Positions 59,001-64,000 of a stretch of 64,000 nucleotides of DNA are shown here, piece by piece. The notes below the pieces were generated by a model that searched no databases, was not told the DNA's origin, and saw only the letters and a program-made list of their open reading frames with translations. The translations under genes and the position numbers were made by a program. The first letter of the stretch is position 1, and each line of letters starts with the position of its first letter. Source of the stretch: Takifugu bimaculatus (lineage: Eukaryota; Chordata; Actinopteri; Tetraodontiformes; Tetraodontidae); assembly GCA_004026145.2 (NCBI GenBank), contig CP034990.1, positions 1,668,699 through 1,732,698 on the forward strand. The letters run 5' to 3'.

Positions 59001-60050
59001 GAACATGCTGGGTATGTGAGGACATTTTGGCTGGTCCCCACAACTTTGTCAGGAGGCTTAAGGGTTAAGGCTAGAAAGTTAGGACAGGGAAGTGCGTTTT
59101 ATCAATGAGTCCTTACAAAGAAAGAGGTACAAATATGTGTTATGTCTGTGTGTGCACCTGTCGGCCAGTGGGTGAGACAGTGGGTGTTTTATTACACCGC
59201 ACTTTAACTGACAAATACACAAAACTGCAGGTGTGTGTGTGTTAATAGAGGGGAGAGAAGAGGAACCAGGTGCTGGATCTGGATTTCACCTAAATATAAA
59301 ATGTGGTGGATAAGAAACCTTAAGCTGTTGTGCAAGCATAAACAGTGGTTTTAGCCATGAGGTTTAAACATTAATCAACTTTAATAACTGCAGCTTTGTG
59401 CAAGAGTCACGTGTGTTTTACATATTTACTTATATCTTGAAAAAGCACAGGCAGATTTTTTTTTTAACTGAGTTTCCAATAAAGTATTTCATTAACAAAC
59501 AGCAGAACCATAAAATCAACTGTAATGTCCACTGAAATCCACAGAAAAACAGAAAAATACCTCACACCCAAAGGTCACTTTAGCAAAACAACTCAACCAG
59601 ATCCCTTAATAAAACAAGGTGAATATTTTATGACACATTTAAGATAGTGTAAGACAGGAAAACACCGTAAAACTCCCCGTACACACAGCTTCGTGGTGGT
59701 GTAAAGGGCGCATTTTGCTTGGCGACTCTGCAGCAACACAAGACCAGGAAGTGCTATAATAGCACAAAATAATAGCCATTGCAAAATATTGGATTTTGCA
59801 ATGGCAAAATCCAATAGTTATATCTATGAGAGAAGAACGTTGAAAATTTGTTTTCAATATGACCCGTAGCCCCCCAGCGCAAACACACCCTCATGACGCA
59901 TTGCTGCGTAAACAACCCCCCGATAGTCCACGTTTAAGCTGAATACAAGAATAAGGTGACATCAGGTTGTATCTGTATTCCCATCATTTATTGTGAGAAA
60001 GAAAAATTGTAGCACATTTTTGAAAGAAACTTCGCTTTGACATGTATTGC
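56020..60050. other. Gene-free DNA
   Basis: No gene recognised. A mildly GC-rich stretch with TGCATGATGGGAGTC near 56682 and palindromic CCAATGCAAAATATTGG-type sequence near 59777-59815 are present. Open frames here have no family features. Confidence 0.5.
59764..59820. repeat. Short inverted repeat
   Basis: ATTGCAAAATATTGGATTTTGCAATGG: ATTGCAAAAT and ATTTTGCAAT flank a short loop (59777-59803), followed by a second AAAATCCAATA echo. Confidence 0.7.
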
Positions 60051-60069
60051 CAGTAAATCGGTGTTTTAT

Positions 60070-60431
60070 TTTGAAAGTGCGGACCGGAAAGGCTCCCTCC
60101 TCCCTCGAGCCGCGGCTCTCGCGGCGCCGACTGTCCGGTCGCGAGCAGAGGAGACGTTCACTGTCTGATCCTCCGAAGTTTTTGCGCTTGGAATTAAGAT
60201 GTTCGTTCAAATGTCTCCGCGGTGATTTAAATACGTTTTCTAAGTTTTGTTTTCTTCGCTCTTTTACTCGTTCGACTTCGAGCGTCCCGCCGCCGCTTTT
60301 CTTTGACATTTTTTTCTATTTTAAAAGCTGTTTATTTGGAGCCATTGTGCACCTGCGGGCAAAGGTTTCTTATTAACCACGCCAATCAAAGCACCGGAAA
60401 CCTCACCTGAGTTTACCTGAGCACGGTAAGA
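60070..60431 (+). promoter_or_regulatory. CpG-rich block with possible 5' exon
   Basis: 60090-60300 is dense in CpG (CCGCGGCTCTCGCGGCGCCG, GTCCCGCCGCCGC) against CpG-poor flanks, the pattern of a vertebrate promoter. A good splice donor TGAGCACG|GTAAGAAG lies at 60425. No long protein-like frame ends there, so a 5' UTR exon of a plus-strand gene is the most likely reading. A minus-strand promoter cannot be excluded. Confidence 0.45.
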
Positions 60432-61061
60432 AGCGTAAATATCGCAGCAGACGATGCAGAACGAGTTTTATTTCAAATAATTTAGGTATTCGATTAGCAT
60501 AGTTAGCACTCAGATTAGCAACCACTTTTTAAATTGGTGTCAGTGTATAATTGTTTGGATGTAGTTGATCTTTATAGCTGCACTTAATACTGGAGGGATG
60601 AAGGAGCTGCACTTTTATTGACAATTGTGGGACCAAAACCATCTTTTATCAGCTTTGTCACCGTTGTTAGTATTTGTCCTAGTTGTCCTTATTGACTAGT
60701 TTGGATTTCATGTTTTCATCTGAGGTAAGAAGTTCATTTGCTGCTAAATACTGATGTGAGAGACTGTTTGAGGTTTCTCGACAGTAGGCCCGATCAAAAG
60801 ACACCACTTTTTTCTTTGAAGAAAAAAGGAAAGAAACACAAATGTGTGAAAATTTGTCACCTAGAAATTTGGGTTGACAACAGTCCCCTAGACCAGAGAC
60901 GCAGCAGCAGACATGAGAGAGAAATGTATATTTAACAGAGTCGTGACTCATTCCAGGAACCCCGACTATAAAAGCAGATCATAGGCAAATTCACTGTTAC
61001 CGGGGTGGTTGTGTAACGATTTGTGTGTGTGTACGTGTGTGTTGCTTATTGATGTATTCAG

Positions 61062-61160
61062 AGCCCCTCAGGAAATACCTGCAGAATTCCACCTGCACCT
61101 CCAATTTCCTCACAGAAGCCATCAAAAGGCAGATGAAGGAACACGTGCACGCTCCTGCAG
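61062..61160 (+). CDS. Possible internal coding exon, unknown gene
   Basis: A 99-bp segment bounded by ATGTATTCAG| and |GTGTACG. In one frame it encodes 32 protein-like residues starting PLRKYLQNSTCTSNFLTEA and ending KEHVHAPAG, amphipathic and stop-free with phase 1 at both ends. An alternative frame is also open. It may follow the CpG-rich first exon, or it may be an ATG-containing 5' UTR exon (ATGAAGG at 61133). I do not recognise the protein. Confidence 0.35.
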
Positions 61161-61279
61161 GTGTACGCACGCTATCACTGCGGCGGCGCTGCGAGGAATG
61201 CGAGGTCTTTACTGGGCTGTAGCCTTGGGGAAATCCCGCACACCCCAGCGATGTAAGATACAGTCCAACCTTTGAGCTC

Positions 61280-62804
61280 CAGAAGCTTCTGCTCTTTGAC
61301 GGGCCGGGTGTTCATTTTGGCTTCGGCGCAGGTTTGTTTTCATTGTTTCCAGCTGGTGGTGGTGAGGAAGATATTGACAGGAGCAGTTTGTGTTGGAGGT
61401 CACCTTGAGAGAAAGGGAGGTGCAGATCGTATCTTTTGTTGGTAACCAAGGCATCCAAGGTGCACTGAACCCAAATGAGATTACTCTTAAAAACACCCTG
61501 TATAGAGAAGTAATCCCTAAACTACATTCACTAACAAGTTCAGCGCAGCCTTGGATGCATCTCGACTGTCCAAAGTTTAATTTTGTCAGCCCTATCTTGA
61601 AGTTTAGGACTTGGTGTGAGTGGCCATTTCCCATCTCCAGTTAACAGCCTCCAACCCCGACGTTGATCCCTTGACCCGCTCTTAAGCTCGCTGTCACTTC
61701 AGTCCTCTGGCTCCACACAAAAAGAGTCTTTTGTTTCCTTGAATTACTCTTCCACGCACATTCTTGTCTGCCCAACTGGGCTGCAGCTAGAGAAGCAGCG
61801 AGCACTTGTAAACTGATGAAAATGCATTTCTATACTGTCGTTTTCTAGTGTTACTGGTCACCTGCTGAACCAGACCTGTCCAGTTACCGGTGACACTGGA
61901 AACGTGGCTCTGGCTTAAGATCTTAAATGGCAAAATAGAGATTTGGTGTTTTGCTGGCCATGTTATTCGCACTTATGCGTTGTTTTGACGCTCCGTTGTG
62001 GTTTAGATCAGGTGTTTCGGGTTTTTTCTGTCACGTATGCAGGCGATTTAGTGGTCGTGGCGCTGTCACTCACTTGAACAGCTTGGGCCGGGGGCTGCTG
62101 ACTGTTTATCCTGACAATGCCAACGTCCCGCCCACTCACCCCCACCCCAGCTGCCGCCCCCCCCTCCATGACCTCTGTCTTGTTTTATCATGTCACATGT
62201 GTGTAATTTGCATAGAGGGACTCTGGAAGTTTTTGTGTACTTGTACAAATGTGGTGTTTGTTGTCAGATTGATGCTATGTGCCAGACAAAATGAGTAAGA
62301 TCTCAACAGAGATATGAGTCAGACTTCAGCGTCTATAGATGGGAAATCATGAAAAGACGCTCTTCCTGGGTCACGACGGCCCCGTCTCCTACCGATGCCA
62401 CGTCGCCACTGAAACAAGTGTCTGTGTGTGTCGTCACCGCAACGTGGAGGAGGAAGAAGCAGGGCAAGGCTGCAAGTGCCATGACAGGAATGACTAGGAG
62501 GGGGGGGGCTTTGGTGAGAAGGTGAGAAATGTGTGCAGCTCGCGCGCTTGTTCATGCTGAATCTAACACTCGCACCCACACAGGAACTGTGACCTGAAAA
62601 CAGGGTAAAATTCTTGTGCTGAATTGATGTGAGTGCCATACGGTGACAATAGAAGGGGAGAGTGTGTGTGTGTGTGGGCGGGGGGGTTAATGTGCCAGCA
62701 AGTTCCAACATGAGAGCTTAGAAAGGTGAATGTAGCTGGAAAAGATAAAGTCATTCTTCTACCATAAGAATGTCATATAAACGGGCAGTATATTAATTTT
62801 TTTT

Positions 62805-62887
<83 letters not shown>

Positions 62888-64000
62888 GTACACACGCAGT
62901 GTTAGCCTGTGGCAGATGAGGTAGAAAGTGTAGGCTTCGGTTGACTGATAACACCAGTTTATTGTTGTAAGCCAGTGTGATAAATTTCTGACTCACACCC
63001 CGTTTCAATGTTTTGTCTGACATCGTCGATGGAATCATCAAAGCCAGACGCTCACGTTTCAGTTTATTACCCACGGAGCTCGGAGATGTGAAACTTGTCT
63101 TCGTGCGTTGATTCCCAGGGTTTTTAGAGGTTATATTTAAATGATTTCCCTTTGATGAGTGCTGATTTTTCCCCACTACTAAAAGTGCTGATTCCACATG
63201 TTTAAGGTGATGAAAAAATACATACAGATGTATTAATTCTCCTGCTGCCAGTGTTAAAGCCTGAAAACATGTTTAATATTAATATAAGATGTGAAGAAGC
63301 AGCCAGTAGCATTAGAGTTAAAATCAAAGCACCTCATTTGTTAGCTTCATTACAAAGCTGGATTCTAAAATCTTCTGTTTGCTCACATCTATAATTAGTC
63401 CATTTGCAACATGTTTTACACTTGTATAGCTTCTGCTGTCCCACCTATACTGTATGAAAACCTTCACAGGGTGTGTGTGCAACACGATGCCCGTATCACA
63501 TGAGTGTGAAGTCTCGGAACTCAATTCTGCCTCTCTTAAATGATCAAAAAGAGGAAGCGTAGAAACCACAATTATGATGTGTGAAACAGTTTCTCCTATC
63601 TCCAGTCTGAAAAAAAATTTGATTTTGTAATGCTGTGGTTTGAAAATGTAAATGATTGTGACATGGATGTTTTCAGCTTACATAACTGCAACAAACAACA
63701 CCCCCCAAACCAAACCACCAGCGCTCAGTATTGACAGCGCCGGTCATTTAGGCGACCCAGATAGGCTCGTGTGTCAGTCACGCATGGAGATACCTGTGAA
63801 GACCTCCCGTTTGACGTAATCTGAATAACCGCAGTCAGCCTTGAGCTCATAAATGTGGTGTTTCTGTAGCATTTGGGGGGCTTAGAGACGACCTTGAGTC
63901 CCAAACGTGCTCTATAAATAGGGCAGAATTATTAGGCAAGTTGTGTTTTTGAGGATTCATTTTATTATTGAACAACAGCCATGTTCTTAAGGAACCCAAA
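61280..64000. other. Gene-free DNA, possible intron
   Basis: No gene recognised. It holds a CT/CA microsatellite at 62806-62883 and G-rich runs near 62500 and 62690. If 60.1-61.2 kb is a gene start, this would be intron. Confidence 0.5.
62806..62883. repeat. Compound (TC)n(CA)n microsatellite
   Basis: About 10 TC units to 62827 then about 28 CA units. Confidence 0.95.

Noticed and set aside
60047..60376. 109-aa Arg/Ser-rich frame in the CpG block
   Set aside because: Its composition reflects CpG-rich DNA. It starts upstream of the island and lacks conserved features, so a 5' UTR exon is more likely.
61062..61160. Assignment of the candidate exon to a neighbour of human SYAP1 on the X chromosome
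   Set aside because: The residues do not match any of those proteins as I know them, so no name is given.

Overview
This window is vertebrate, almost certainly teleost fish, nuclear DNA. The evidence is two vertebrate genes with GT-AG introns, long stretches of gene-free DNA, many dinucleotide microsatellites, and dense fish-type repeats: L2-, Rex1- and Tx1-clade LINEs, Tc1/mariner and hAT remnants, and tRNA-derived SINEs. No prokaryotic operon, phage or CRISPR structure is present.

Region by region: (1) 0.5-4.6 kb holds chimera A: a minus-strand gene for an unrecognised coiled-coil protein, head to head with a plus-strand L2-clade LINE that has ORF1 and endonuclease but no reverse transcriptase. 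(2) 4.6-15 kb is mostly unique DNA with several homeodomain/POU-rich stretches that look like conserved non-coding elements, plus scattered SINE, LTR-like and LINE 3'-end fragments. (3) 15-25 kb is a graveyard of nested LINE, hAT and Tc1 remnants. (4) 25-31.3 kb is unique DNA without a recognisable gene. (5) 31.3-35.6 kb holds chimera B, an inverted near-copy of the 2.3-kb core of chimera A, here joined to the reverse-transcriptase arm of the L2 element. (6) 36-37 kb is a Rex1-like LINE remnant. (7) 37-42 kb is unique DNA with one strong conserved-element candidate. (8) 42-47 kb holds two head-to-tail, decayed Tx1-clade LINE copies. (9) 49.3-55.6 kb holds the two confident host genes, divergently arranged: phospho2 (minus, 3 coding exons, 243 aa HAD phosphatase) and syap1 (plus, 9 coding exons, about 355 aa BSD-domain protein). 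Between them lie CTCF-like motifs, a 13-bp minisatellite and a (TTAG)n array. (10) 56-64 kb has no complete gene, but a CpG-rich block at 60.1-60.4 kb followed by a possible 99-bp exon at 61.06 kb may be the start of a plus-strand gene that leaves the window.

The most unusual structure is the coiled-coil/L2 chimera. It occurs twice in opposite orientation about 29 kb apart. Both copies keep the same head-to-head layout, a small intron, an ETS/CRE-like motif in the intergenic piece, and the same junction between the coiled-coil 3' end and the middle of the LINE endonuclease. All exon boundaries and repeat identities were read by eye. Clade names rest on recognised protein motifs, not on database searches.
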